Positions 40,624-53,800 are shown, counted from the stretch's first letter. The stretch is DNA of 64,000 nt from Clavelina lepadiformis (GCF_947623445.1 NC_135245.1:1433501-1497500), one strand, 5' to 3'. A program made the numbers and translations. Notes: generated by a model from the letters alone, not told the origin.

Positions 40624-43298
40624 ATCATAGAAGGCGACAAGTTTCCTATCTTCACCGTTTCATAACAACAAGGCATTACTTCATACTTTCAAACCTAACC
40701 AAAAAAATCTCTTCAAAACTACGCTTGGCTAGCGTAGACTTCTTTCCATTCAAATTCACAGCGGTTACCAGAATCTGCTATACAGTAGGCTTACACTGTG
40801 GTTGCACATAATATATGTTAAAGACATATTTATCGTCTGCTGCGTGCTGCTCAATGACAGATGGACTTAATCCAATTCCAACCGATCGCAGTGTACAGCC
40901 ATCGCTTTCAGCAAGTAAGACCAGCAAGGAATTAAAAGCGCGGTTTTGCGTAAAAATCACTGAGCTTATTCACATATGTACAGTTCTCATCCACAACCCT
41001 TCTATAATGATGGCTATCTACAACACTATAGCAACAATCAGAACCTGTAATCTAAAACGTCACAGCTAACACCACATCTATCAGCGCAAAGCGATAAGGC
41101 AGGTTACAAGAAAAAAGCGACATATCAGACTTCAATGCAGGCACTTTGACTGCAGAAAAATACACAGCACAATGGAAAGATTATTTCTCCGACAGACTGG
41201 CAGTAATGGGACCATAATTACGAGTTGTCTCCGTACACAATCAAATTGCGTGGACACAACACAGTAATGACGTCATTTGTTTTGCTGAAATAACACACCT
41301 CAGTTGCAAAGCGTTCGACACGTTCTGACCAGGCGGACTTTCAAATTTGAAATTTACTCAATACTTTTACGACGCTGTTAACCTGTCATAGTGTCATACT
41401 GTTACACTATTAATTCAGTTTCTTTTTATACTACATACCTGCAGGAATTCGGAAATTTTCCAAACAGTTAAAACCTTCAAATTTAAGTATATTCCTGTCT
41501 CTGTTCTCTCGTTTTCAAATTTAATTGGGCAGTTCAGCGAAATCTAAAACGAAACTATGTCGTTTTATTGCATGCATTTACAAGGCAAGGCAAGTACAAA
41601 ACAGACGATTATATGAAATTGCTTCCTGCGCATTTCGCCTCTCATGTCGTTTGATTGTTGTCTTTTAAAACGACGATTTGCCTTAAAACTGAAAGTAACA
41701 ACAAACAAAGAAACTTGCGAGTACTTTGCCGTTAACGTGGTTGAGTGAACCGTGTTAACGAACAAGACATTTCGCACGAATCTAAACAACGAAGACATTG
41801 TTTCAGCCAAAAGCCTCTATCATATTGTTAAAGTTGCTAACGACCAATTTTCCTTTTGTGACGTAACAAACTGTTCTGGGGGGTTGTGTCACGTGTACAA
41901 CATAAACAACGTAATCATGAGTAAAAGTTATTTTTAGCATATGACGTATAGGCTACGCTCAAGTAATCGGTTGCATAAAATGCACTTTCTAATAAGACTG
42001 GTGGCACTTTCTTACAACTATCAAAGTAACAGTGTTCAAGGGATTATGAAAACAAAACATTCTTGATTTAAGTATTTACTAATTTTACCATATGACCTTT
42101 TTCGACTTAAAACCAGCCATCAACAGCTACAGCTCCAGTAAATGCGATCTCCTGACATTCAACAAAATCTGCCTGTTGCCCGGTTTCCAATTTCGCATTC
42201 GAATTTAACGGAGCGAAAAGCGGATTTTTAGAGGAAGCGGTTTCGATATCAAAGAAATTCTTTAAACAAAAAGCCATTCATCATTTCATTGCAGGTCACA
42301 AGACAGACCACAATGAGCCAGGTTGCATGAAAAAGACTTGTTTTGTTAAAAGAGTTTTTTGAGCGCGCGTGCGGAAATCGTCTGAAAAGTCTCCAACAAA
42401 GTCGTTAACCGGTTTAATTACAAGATACATTGGCTCTCCTGTTACCTGCTACTTACTGTATAGTTTATACAATTTACGAATAAACTCTGCAATCAATGGT
42501 CAAGTAGGTTAATGAAAATAATCAACAACCTTATTTTCTGGGTGTATTGGGCTCAAAGTTTGTGGACACTGGGACCGGACTAGTTGCACAGTATTTACGA
42601 AAAAGTTGATAAAATTAATAATGCATTGTCTTCGCAGCCTAACGCAGTTTATCAAACGCTGTCGATCAAAATGTTATTCTATGTTAAAATTCAAAAGCTG
42701 GCTTGTGTCGAACCGTTCCCACTCACTGTCCCTAAATAAAAAAAACTACTTATCCTTGGCGTATTGACTCAGCAATTACGTCATGAGCTCTTGAGGAGAG
42801 AACATGTTGTGTAAAAGCAACTCAAGCGTGACAATTGGTGTTTTGAGAAAGCCGCAAACAAATCCATTTGCAGCACTTGGGCAATTTTAAGACGGTATTT
42901 GTGGTATCGGGGCTTAACACTGCCCTTTACCGGTTATCAGATCGACTTAGAGTGCCCGCACGCTTTTCTACTGGACATATGTACGGCCACAATATTGGCT
43001 GTCACTGTTTCATTGAAAACATGGCTACGTTAGAATTTATTTTTACAGTTTCCTATTAACTTAAAGTCTCAACTTAAACGTTATAACGTATAAGGCTAAC
43101 TTAATTCTGTCTTTTAATCTAAATCTACCTTCGATTGCCAGACTTGGATCCATGCAACGACCAACTCTTTTGAAAATTATTGTAGTTCCAAATCTCACGG
43201 TCATCAGTTTCATGAACCTGTCCTGTCTTATTCTTGTTTTCGAAGACGTGTTCTTTAGTGTACATTAACTAAACTTTCAATAATAAAACATCAACTCT

Positions 43299-43688
43299 TT
43301 GCGTATCCATTTCTCCGAACCGTCTATCCTTAACAACGGACAGAGTGATTTGTTTAATGTGAAAGAATCACTTTCTATATATTTGCAAGAATCAAATTGT
43401 TCATCACACAAAAACAAGCCGAAACAAGAAGGTATACATCTCTCTCAAAAGCGAAAGACATCTGATGGGATTTTAATCCTAAAATCGTCCCACGCCACCT
43501 GCCACGACTGCGTCAGCAATCTGTTTGGGTCTGGCCTGGTTGGATACGTCCTGGTTGACGTGGAGGATTTTCAACGCCCTTCGATTGAAAACGAGATGAC
43601 AAGTCGGTCTCCTGAGACGGGTTATTACACTCAGCTTCGATTCAATAAACTTCTGGTGAATGGCAAGCAATTCTTTGGAGCATCATAA
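43299..43688 (+). CDS. Unrecognised 129-codon ORF
   Basis: An open frame of 129 codons, long for this AT-rich noncoding background. The second half (GSGLVGYVLVDVEDFQRPS to LLVNGKQFFGAS) reads like coding sequence. No domain, signal peptide or membrane segment is seen, and no neighbouring exon was found. It may be a terminal exon, a small gene, part of an old element or chance. Confidence 0.25.
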   Translation: MRIHFSEPSILNNGQSDLFNVKESLSIYLQESNCSSHKNKPKQEGIHLSQKRKTSDGILILKSSHATCHDCVSNLFGSGLVGYVLVDVEDFQRPSIENEMTSRSPETGYYTQLRFNKLLVNGKQFFGAS

Positions 43689-44201
43689 AAGATTAAACTC
43701 ACAATAGATCACAGTAGATCGACTGGGTTGGGATGTGCAACTAAGAACTATCCTTCTTCGTGTTGCATTAACCATACGGTTTAAAACAGAAAAAAAACTG
43801 ACACCGAATGGTTTACTTGTTGTGTTTTTCATTTTTTTTTTCAAAAATGAAAAGACATTAGTTTTGTCTACAGAGAGTCTCCAGCCTTTTTGGGCTGTTG
43901 GCCGCTAAGCCAAAATGATGACAGGCGACGATCTGCCGAAAGCAATAACATCACATCCTGGTATGAAATGTGTCAACTTTTCACTTTTGTAATTGAACTA
44001 ATTATCCCAAACATCTCTAGTTGACAGAATGGAAGTTTTTTCGTTTTGTTTGGCTTGGTTTCGAATATCAGTTGACTCGACTTGACACAAGTCACTTCTA
44101 CCAAAAGACTAAGGAATTACTATTTATGTGGCTCTGCATTACCACGTAGCGGATGTGTGCTTTAGAGTTTAGATGACTTATTGGCGACAGCAAATTTTGA
44201 A

Positions 44202-44227
44202 AATGCATGATCAATTGATCATGCATT
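44202..44227. repeat. Perfect 26-bp palindrome
   Basis: The two 13-base halves, aatgcatgatcaa and ttgatcatgcatt, are exact reverse complements with no spacer. It lies about 410 bases beyond the PLA2 stop. Confidence 0.9.
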
Positions 44228-44538
44228 GACATCAATGTGATTGGTGATAAGTGCGGGTACCCTACTACAATAGACAGATGACAAACTCAAATGCCTGTTA
44301 GAGCGTGCTTGAAGAACAATGCATTTTGTATCAGACGTCAACTACTGAAGGATCTTCGGGATCGAGGAGTAACGTGATATAAAATTTATCCAATAACCAA
44401 GTAGATGTAAATGGTAAACCTTTTCGAAACAAATGTTTGCAATTGTAATTTGCTTGTAGTCAGCCATTTGCAAATCAATACTCGGCTACCTTGGCGTTTG
44501 ATGACGTTTGAAGTCTTTTAATTTCACTAATAACACCT

Positions 44539-44544
44539 TTTATT
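44539..44544 (-). terminator. PLA2 poly(A) signal (AATAAA)
   Basis: Minus-strand AATAAA about 90 bases downstream of the PLA2 stop at 44635, a typical distance. Confidence 0.6.
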
Positions 44545-44634
44545 CCAATTCATCCCATAAAAATGCTGTACAATGTTATACTGTACAATGTTTAAAATTT
44601 TTTGGTAGAGTTCCTTTCGCTGATAGAATGTACA

Positions 44635-45491
44635 TCAGCAGGTGCTGCGAACCCGACCACCAGAGTAATTGTTGTTGAAAACCCTCTTATAACGAGCAAC
44701 ACAATAGGATAGACGCCTGTCGCATTCACATAAACCCTTACCAGCTGTTGTCACGCCAGCTGCGATAAGAAAAGAAATGTTAGTTTTAGTGTTTTTTCAA
44801 AGGTGCGTTAGACAAATTTATAGCCTACGTCTGCGAATATTAGCACCGTGTATGTTTGTGAAATATAGCAACAATTATTGATTCAAAGTCACTTTGCACA
44901 TTTAAACTTAGCAATAGACTTACCAGAACGACAGAATGTTTTCCTTTGATTTTGAGCGCACACAAATTCATAGGGTTCAAATATCATGACTTCTGTGAGC
45001 GAGTTTGATGCTTTTGTAACACCGCCGAAACATCTATCATGTGCTTGACAGCACCTACGTAATATCCAGCAAAGTTACGCATATAAGATAACATAAATGA
45101 AAAGTTAACAACGCAAGCGAACTATATAGCCTAGGAAAGGCACTTTTGTTATGTTTTGCACAATAATTGCAGGCATAGAACTTTGAGATGTACGCATAAT
45201 GTATCTTTTCGTAAATTATTACCTGTCAATGGAGTCCTTTGGCTTTCCCTTGCCTCCAATCCCGCAGTAGCATCCATAGGATATGTATTTTGTTCCAAGT
45301 TTTAAAAGGTCGAAAATGTTCCAACTCATTCCTTGATAACAAGCCATCTGTTTAATGAGATTCACGGACTGAATGCTGCTCGAGATGCGGTTTTGCCCGG
45401 TATCACTTTCACCATCGTTCTTTACTTGGCCAGCCCGGATACGACAGCAGCAGACAAGCATCATGAGAAAGACGCAAGAAAACGACTTCAT
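44635..45491 (-). CDS. Secreted phospholipase A2
   Basis: Three exons: 45223-45491, 44924-45054 and 44635-44759, giving 174 aa. Secreted PLA2 enzymes hydrolyse the sn-2 ester of phospholipids outside the cell and need calcium. The product begins with a hydrophobic signal peptide ([10 protein letters not shown], residues 6-15). It has the calcium-loop motif YGCYCGIGG, the catalytic [11 protein letters not shown] with the His-Asp pair, and a Cys-rich [13 protein letters not shown] helix. The cysteine pattern is that of group I/II/X-type enzymes. The start at 45491 was chosen because it puts the signal peptide at the N-terminus; an in-frame ATG at 45539 would add 16 hydrophilic residues. It appears intact and catalytically complete. 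Digestive, antimicrobial or signalling roles are all possible; nothing here marks it as a venom component. Confidence 0.93.
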
Positions 45492-47739
45492 TTTCAAAGA
45501 AACTTCTTTTTCGCTCCAGACTCTGTCATTTACTGTCAACTCTGGCCTCCGCGAATGATATTTAAAGCTTTTTTTATCTATTTAATTATTAACTCATCGG
45601 TTTAGGGTAGTTACAGTGCAAAGTTTTTCATTTGATTGACGTATATATATAACAGCGTGGGTTTGCGGTATTTTTGGTCCCTGTTGCTATTTAAGGGTAA
45701 ATAATTTCCTCAACTTCCTTAATATAGAGCCAGTGTTTTCATAAATCCAGCCAACCCACACGGAGGTTATTCATAACCTCTTAGTTTTCAATAAACTTTA
45801 CCCTATTCTAACTAGGCTTGGCTTCTCCCGCACACTGTCATATCAAAACGTGGCGTACAGTTGCATTGTTTGCTGTAGAAACTTGAAATTTGGTGACTTT
45901 TCCTAAAAAATGTTCAGCTATCTGTCCATGCTTGTTTGATAAAGTTGGATTTTGTAATTTTTAAGATATTGCGATATTTTCATAATTTTCCTCTGCTTTG
46001 CTCTGCTCTCCGCATTGAAGCGTATTACTCACTTACGCACCAATAACTCGACTAACTATTCTCTTTCGTTCTCTTCTCGCGGTCAGCTGGTTTTCCGCAC
46101 AGCGGGGACGCGGCGTAACAGGAAGAATTTCTAGAAATGTGTCACTTTTAGAAATACTTAATTTACACTAAATTCACTTTCTTTAGTGTTACAATTATGA
46201 TGTATACAGGAAGCCAGATGATTTTTCTACTAACCTGTAAAAATCCGATCAGTTTACGACGTACAGTTTTCTAGTAATTAACGATTGAAAATGTGTGTGC
46301 GGGGTCGGCCAGACCTAGTTTTTTAGTAAACTCGCGAGCCTGGTTAGGATAGGGTTTATGCCTATAATTGCGTAGAGCAGCAGAGGCAAAAACTTCCTGC
46401 TATTGTTGTTGTATAGTCTGTATTTGCATTGTGCAAGCTTGCTGGCCTGGACAGCAGCAAGCTTGTGTTGGGTAAATCAGTTTGTGTGACGAGCTGAAAT
46501 TCTGTTAAACTTTTAGCTTAAACTCATTCTGAAGTAAATCACCAACATTAAAAAGGCATCAAAGCCAATAAGCAAACCAATGGAAAGACCCCACTTCTAA
46601 GTTTACAAGCATTAAGATTACTACTAAGCGTTGCTCAACTTCTCGATGCTTATTATATTTTGACAAAACTTACGAACAAAACAAATTGAAACGAACCCCT
46701 AAAAATTATCCCTGTCGTTTTGGAGCGGCGCATTAAAGTTTAGAATTTATGTTCAAGGTTTCTGCCGCACTTTATGCTGTTACCGCCACCATCTTAATAA
46801 CCGCGCAAAAATACACTTGGTATAAGCATAATAGCTGCTTTTGTATCACCACGATTACTGGCCTAAGAAACGATACGCCGTGATGGTTGGTAATTCATGT
46901 TCACTTCAATACTGTCCAAGAACACGTAACCGCAAATGGACTCTTCCGTGCCAGCAGTGTCTCGACTCCACTTCTGAAGTCAATCATCCGAACTCTGTCG
47001 GCCGTTTTTCATGATGAAAATTAAGCTGGTTATGAGGAACGGCAGAGAGTTTCTGACGGTTGTAAGAAGCTACGTGTTCTTGAAATGATCTCAATCAGAA
47101 ATAATTTCTCGTTTGTGGTACCGATTATAGTTGTAGTGATGAGCGGGGTGGTATGGATATGTCTCATGCTTAGTCCGTAGGTTGCTGCTTATGAATTGAA
47201 GTTTATTGACAAATCATGCCCCAAGAAAACTCAGAAACATAGAATGATAAAATCGTGAAAGGGCTAAAATACGAAGAGCAGCTTTAAAATTTGAAGCTTT
47301 TGCAATTTACATCAAGCGCAAACTAGCTTAATAGCGCCCGCCAACGTCAAGAGAATAATGTCGTAATGGCCGCTACAAGTTAAAAGTTATACTAGACCCC
47401 ATACCAATAACAAGTTATAACAAAAAAGATGTCGCACGTTTAAGAGAACATGACAGAAGTCCCGTAAACTCATTTAAAAGAATATTTTTGTGCCAAAGCC
47501 ACTCAGTCACAATTATCAAACAAAATATCAAGTGCGCATTGAACAACCACAAAGCAAACTATGACATATAATACAGGAAACACTGACTAGATCTTACAAC
47601 CTTCTACTGTATACATGAACACATAATCACAAAATACAATGCAAGTGCTAAATACTATAAAACTACACATAAATATTAGTTAAAACCTCCCTGCAACAAT
47701 GAGGAACTACGAACCAGGAACATCAAGCCCATCAACAAC
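45492..47739. other. Intergenic, no gene seen
   Basis: AT-rich sequence between PLA2 and the C5orf34-like gene, without exon series, tRNA or recognisable repeat. Confidence 0.5.
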
Positions 47740-49802
47740 TTATATTCCGCTTTTTAAAGATTTTATTAAATTGTCGATGTCGTCAATTGCTTTAGATGTG
47801 GTTTGAAGAGCGTTTTTAACAGTGAAGGGGGTTGGAATGCTTTTATTAGGAAGTTCTGACGTCATCTTATTCGATCCTGTGTGTACATGACCACAGAAGT
47901 TAAGTTCCATGTAAACTGGGTCTTCACACAACTCCTTGGCAATCTGTAGCTCGCTGCTTTTATTCAAGATCGAGTCATTACTGGCCAATACGTTAAACCG
48001 GTTGATTTTTTCCAGCTCATGAGAAATCATTTGTGTTTTTTCCCTGGAAAATATTGTGTCGGAGTAAAAATCGTTCTCAATTCTTTCTGATTTCGGTCTT
48101 GCCAACCAAAGCAACCAATCAGCGGCTGGTTTGGTGTAGGTTGAAGCTTTATGATCCGGAGAAAGAATGTTGTTGCAAATAGAGTAACTGCCATCTGTGA
48201 AAAGGATTCGACAGGATACAAATGCTAATCCATCGGGACAAGAGCATAAGTTTTCAACCACCTTCTCACTAACTGCTATATTAAGCATGGTTCCATCGTC
48301 AAATGAAACCTGGACGCTCCCCCCAACTGCAGAAAATTTACCCAGGCTTGGGATTACACTCGTTTCAAACAAGCTGGGTACTTTATCATTGACCGGGTTT
48401 AAGTTGTTGTCATCTTCATTGAGATCATCATTTTTTAGCATCACATCAAGAATACTAGAACCATGCCAACATGGCTCATGAGCATGCAAAGTATCCGAAA
48501 GGAGGCTGAATTGCTGTTCTGTATATGAGCGAAAGCGAATGCATCGTAAAATTATTGTCTTTAACTCTGAGTCAATCGGAAGAGCGTTGGCTGAGTACAT
48601 CCTAGTGGATTGGCTTGCTGCACCCACATCATTAACAACGGATGGTTTCAGATGAGTAAAGTAATAACTGGTTGACGGAGTAGAATAGATGATGGAGCCA
48701 TCCGGTAACCAAGCTTCCATAGAGCTGTACGCGGCCTCTGAGGAAGACTGCTTTTCCTCATTGCACCCAAAATGCGTTACCCAATAAGTAATACCACTGT
48801 TCCATAGCATTTTAACCAGCTTGTGTTCAGAACTGCTTTTACCATCAACGGCAAACGTAGTTGGTAATATCATGTCTTCATTGTCATCTTCCCTTTCTGC
48901 TCTCCATTTGTGCCGGAACTGTTTCTTGCAAACGCTAGTTAAGGACTTCGGGGCATGAGTTTCAGATAACATATCGGCACAGGCATCACCTCTTTTGTCA
49001 CCCGACATATGCAATGCCAACAGCATTGGATACTTCCAGTAACTAGGACAACAACCTACAGGAAATATGCTTTTAATCCAAACATATTGACGACGTGTAT
49101 GCTTTTCAAATGTTAGTTGACGGGAATCTTCAAGCAGATTTGGGACTGCTGACACTGATCTTTCTTCTCTTGGAGAGTTTGAAGGAGTTGAAGCTTGACT
49201 TGTGCTTTGACTTATCTTGACCAAATACTCCACAGAGACATGTTGTTTGTTGCTGCTGAGCACAAGTTTTGCGTAGTCATCATTGGCATTTACCACCACA
49301 GTGCCATCACTTAATACATCTACATTTCCTAATGAGTTTGCTTTAATATCTTCTACAGAAGGCCATTGATAGCCGGCTATGTCTTTATGCAAAAGCACAG
49401 TACTGCCATCACATTGAGAGGGAACGTATGGTCTTTGACAGAAATGGTTCCTACAATTTAAGGCAAAATTAACTTTGCATTTGGTTTCACTGGTAGCGAA
49501 GCAACATCTCTGTTGAATAATGTTGTTACTTTCATTGTTAAGAGGGGCATGAACACGAGACCTTATGTAGTGATAATTGGCACCACATGGTGACAATTGC
49601 AGCACCGATAAGTCTTGAAAGAGTATTTCCACACTGTCATCCGTGTACAAGAGAATCTACAAATCAATAATAATACCAGTATTTATGAATATAGCATAAT
49701 ATGAATATTTATGAATAAGGCCTGAGCATAATTTTATGTATATACCTGCTGGACATTGTTGGGTTCCACAATGTTGTTAATATACTTTGGTACATTTTCC
49801 AT
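47740..49802 (-). CDS. C5orf34: C5orf34-like protein
   Basis: Two coding exons: 49746-49802 and the long exon 47740-49656, giving 657 aa against 638 in human C5orf34. Family function is unknown. The N-terminus reads ILLYTDDSVEILFQDLSVLQ then LSPCGANY, matching the human start region. Further matches are YVWIKSIFPVGCCPSYWKYP, KMLWNSGITYWVTH, SVIPSLGKF and the C-terminal ELEKINRFNVLASNDSILN followed by IDDIDNLIKSLKSG. The first exon is open back to an acceptor at 49921, giving 58 codons. I start at the only internal ATG (49802), because the human protein begins just before ILYEDDSV; an upstream exon may extend the N-terminus. Most of the gene being one 1.9-kb exon contrasts with the many-exon genes around it. 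Confidence 0.9.
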
Positions 49803-50220
49803 TATGCTATTTTTTTCATCAGTGTGTAGGAATGCTTCTGATAACTTTTTGGTGATATCAAAAACCTCAGGTATGTATTTATGTGTCTGTGCTTCTCTTC
49901 TGTTGTCCAAGTAAACAAATCTAAATTAAGCTAAGACCACAAACACTAAAACAAAAATGAAAGAGTCAGGTTAGAGTCTATCAAAAACAGCACAAAAATA
50001 CTACACATGCATAAAATAGAGGGAACCCTGAAACAGGATTTTAGCCTTCAGCTTACCCTGAGAAGGTTTATTTTACTTATGTTGGTTTCCAGCCTTGCTG
50101 GTTCGATCTCATTTCTGCTTTGTATCATTAATCATCATAGCTTAGCTTATGCTCTACAGGTAAACCCAGTAGAGGTATAGGCTAAATCGCCAAGCATACA
50201 CCACAGATCGAGTCTAGTAT

Positions 50221-50300
50221 ACAAGTGCACAACCACAGGATGCCTTTGTATACTACAACCCTGCTACTCAAATTGTGACGTCATCTGGTTGTGCACTTGT
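50221..50300. mobile_element. Short MITE related to that at 3770-3913
   Basis: Perfect 15-bp inverted ends (ACAAGTGCACAACCA) at 50221-50235 and 50286-50300. The adjoining words caggatg and gatgacgtca match the ends of the 144-bp element at 3.8 kb, in reverse orientation. It is 80 bp long and probably internally deleted. Confidence 0.65.
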
Positions 50301-50956
50301 GTAATAGACCCCAGAGATCTAGGCTAGCTTCTGCTTTCTGCTTACATCCATCCACCTGATCACCCATCGACTGCATAGTAGGGCACTTTGCGACGAGAAA
50401 TCGTGCGTAAAGAGACGCAAATTTTGGCATGAAGGTGTTCATTTAAGCCTCAATTCTTTGTTTATTCTGAGTTTTCGTTCAAATACATAAACGTTTGCTT
50501 TTATCCGTATGCTGTGCTCGCCGCTAATGTAAGTAAGACGTCACGACGTCATCGAGACGAAAAAAATGACGTCACTACAAGCAAAATCGAAAAAATGTAA
50601 TGAAAAGAACAAACAAAGAACATTTTAATGGATATAATTTAATTTATTAACTGAATGTGCCTTTAACTCGAATCCTCAACAAACGATGTAGGCTATAATA
50701 AGTATAAACAGTCGTCCAAGCAGAAAAAATTAAAATCAATTTGTTTAAATGTAGAAGCTTGTGATTACCAGCTTTGGAAAATTGGTTGATTAATGGAACA
50801 TTCGCATATTACGCTTAAGCTTTATTGCACAAAGTGAGTTTATCTCCAGTGCAAACAGTTTCGGGAATGTAACGTTAAAAGTAACCAGGTTAAAATGAAA
50901 GAGATTTTAAAAGTACTATTTTCTTTTGTTGTATTTTCCACCCTCGATGTTCATAC

Positions 50957-51196
50957 CTAAAAAGTCCATTCACAATCATCCTTTTTGCGCTTAGTTGGGA
51001 AGCGATGGAAACCAACGGGAACGCGTAAAAGCAACAACACCAGGTTATAATCCCACTCCACAAGAGATACCGGTTCGAGAATTTTGTTGTTAAGAATCTT
51101 GCATGTATGGATTATTCCGTCATTGTGCGTTGCCATGTGCGGATCCGAGTGAAAATGGAATTTGACTTTATCAGTCGTCATCAAAGAAAACGTCAC
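50957..51196 (-). CDS. Unrecognised 79-codon ORF upstream of C5orf34
   Basis: The frame reads coherently (KVKFHFHSDPHMATHNDGII, then KILNNKILEPVSLVEWDYNL) and ends in TAG next to a good donor-like gtatga. It could be a small single-exon gene, a 5' exon of the C5orf34-like gene or chance. No domain is recognised. Confidence 0.25.
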   Translation of the reverse strand: MTFSLMTTDKVKFHFHSDPHMATHNDGIIHTCKILNNKILEPVSLVEWDYNLVLLLLRVPVGFHRFPTKRKKDDCEWTF

Positions 51197-53800
51197 AGTG
51201 GTTTAGAGTAATCTGAGCTATTTCCAACAAATGTCATGTGATTTGTACGCATCAGTTGCTGATGACATTTGTAAACATTGCCTGATCGTTAATGACGTAA
51301 CAGCTATGATTATGAAGCAGCAGCCAAAGACAGAGCATCAGGTTTGACTTCGGCGAAAGCTAAAATATTTAAAAAAAATTTAAAGGTTAACTGCTAATTT
51401 TAATCAAATAAACCGAAAACTGGAACTTTTGCTCCGTCATTCTTTTATCTCATTTATAAATCAGCGCCTTTTTTTGCAGCTCCGCTTCATCGTCTAGCGG
51501 ACATTTTCTTTAGCAAATACGATGTATATAAGCATTGTCATTCTGATGCTTAAATGATTTGTCGAAATTGGTTTTCATTTAATGTTAGCAAGAGTATTTC
51601 AATACTTTGGAAACTCGGAAACCATTTCGTTGTTCCGCTCAAACCAGTTTCAAACGTTTCAGTTGAATCATATAATTCACAACAATATACTATATTATTG
51701 TGTAGGGCTGTGGCATTGTTAAGCAATAGGACAGCTTGTCGCAAGTTTTCTAGCAAGAATCTGGCACCTTTTTGCTTCGAGTCAACCTTGGAGCAAGTTT
51801 CGCGCTTATTTCATCAGCTGAGGAATTTGCGCGAGATTTCTCGAATCTTCACTGCGCGTGTTCGTTCCATGATTTCATTCTTATACCTCGTGTAGTTGAG
51901 GTGGTTGGTTGGTGGTTATGAGTAGTTTAGGATTAACAATACAATGGATGCAATACAATGGATTTATAATAATAAAGCGGAGTTCAGTTTGGCGTCGTAA
52001 GTAAAAAGGCGAAGTGTAAGATATTTTTGACCTTGTGACTGGTTTGAAGTAACAGCTTGTCTATGCTGAATTGAAACGTCATTGCTTGGCTCAAGGCCCA
52101 TATTTGTTGGCCGGTTTGTCTGACTTGTTTAATAACGATAAAGTTTTGGTCAGGGCTGCAAGTTGTATTTTGTTTGATGCTGAAACACAGCTGGCGCTTG
52201 TTGCTGAATTTGGTATTTGTTTGACCTTTGTTGTACACTTCGATGTTCTTGTTGTTAACCTTTGTCCCTGCTTTGTTGCAACTGCTCTCTGCGCGCGCTT
52301 TAGCGTCATGGTCTCGTTGTTGCGTTTCTGCGCTTTGGCGTTTGTACAGTTTTTGTTAAAGAGTATTTTTGGAGCCTGTAAATTGGTGGTTTTTTTGGAT
52401 TTTTTATGGATTTTTTTTGTTGGAGTTCATTGATTTATTTTGTCCTGGCCATGCAGTGACCTTCAGTTTTAATATGTTCAGTTTCTCTGGATTCTGTTCA
52501 ACATTTGAGGTCGAGATATCTGGCATCTGGTGTTTCAGGACAATTTGTTTCCCCAAAGCTGATCTGGAATTTGCAAATCTGAACATTTCTCGCTGTGAAC
52601 TGAACATGTCAAGATTTGTACCAGAACTACAGTATAGGCTACGTAGACAGCATAGAAACTTAGAAATCTGCGTTGGCTTTGTTCAGTTCAGTAAGATTGT
52701 GTTGGGGGTGTATTTTAAGCTTTATTTAACATTACGGTCACGTTGCCAAAAGTTCACCTTTTTCAGATGACGCAAGTGGTGACGTGTAAACATGACGTCT
52801 ATTCTACGACGGCATTAATATTTGCAAGGTATGTTAAAAATATTTTTAGGAATTTTTCTATTTAATAAAAGTTCCAGGGCCTTAATAATTGCCAACAATA
52901 CAATTATGATGTCATTGGAGGCCAAGTTTGATAATGATTGTGGCCTCTCCATCGCCCTTTTGTGGGTCGTCACCTTCATACGGTGATTTATATAGTCCAG
53001 GTGAGTTTGTTTTATCGCTTGAAATAAAACTTATATTTTTTCATACTCGTTTCCCAGGACATTTCTTCCATCAGATGGGCAACTTTGAAGTTCTAATTTT
53101 TCTTCTAGTCACTTTCGTCTACTTCCATACAACCAGTAACTAATAGTGGTTACGCCCATATTAAGTGGTAATTTGTAATGTCTTTCTTGGACCCATACCT
53201 TATTCTTACCATGTTAAATATTGCTTTCACCGAGAATCGGTGATGTTTATTTTCATTCCTCGTTTTAATTTCTTGCAGGTCATTTCCCTGAGTTTCTCTT
53301 ACAAACCAAACATTTTCACGTTTCTCGTTTCCCAAACACTGTGACAACTTAAAACACAAGCTTCAAGACAAGACTTCAACACTACAACAATTCAGTGGTG
53401 GGTGGTTATACCAAAACATTAATGAAATTATTAGACACATAGTTACGATTAAAAGCTACTTCAAAGTTTTAGCAAGTGTATTCGATCGCTTGTTATATTG
53501 TTTTGTTTCACAGAATATTTGCCAACATTCAAATTCGCTTCAATAGCTTTAAAAGCTCAACTGGCGGTGTGGCCTCAACCCAGCTATAACTCGCCATCTG
53601 TAGGTCTCGTTTGAGCAACTTATAGTTTCCTGAATTAATCTAATCAATTGCTGGTGTCAAGCTATTAATCATGGGTGATGGCTTTGCTGTGTAAGCATGG
53701 GTTGACCGTTCTGTTACTTTTTAAGATCTCATGGAAGTCCAACAACCATTCAACCAACCAACCAAAACAATATTTAGTGGCAGAGCATTATAATGTTAGG
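51197..53800. other. Noncoding region with strand-skewed block
   Basis: No convincing exon. From about 52020 to 52790 the plus strand is rich in T and G (ttgttg, ttttttttgg runs), which opens long low-complexity frames on both strands. The minus frames at 52091-52309 and 52404-52607 are Lys/Ser/Thr-rich and were not accepted as genes. Confidence 0.35.

Larger units (their letters stand above)
38633..44634. other. Gene-poor interval between PHLDB and PLA2
   Basis: Six kilobases without a complete gene. An (AG)n run lies near 39331-39346. Coding-like pieces on the plus strand at 40080-40196, 40480-40623 and 43299-43688 are described separately or in findings; none connects into a recognisable protein. 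A perfect 26-bp palindrome lies at 44202-44227. Confidence 0.4.

Noticed and set aside
52071..52770. Two long plus-strand ORFs rich in Phe, Leu and Val
   Set aside because: They reflect T/G-rich composition, not a membrane protein gene; no splice or start context supports them.
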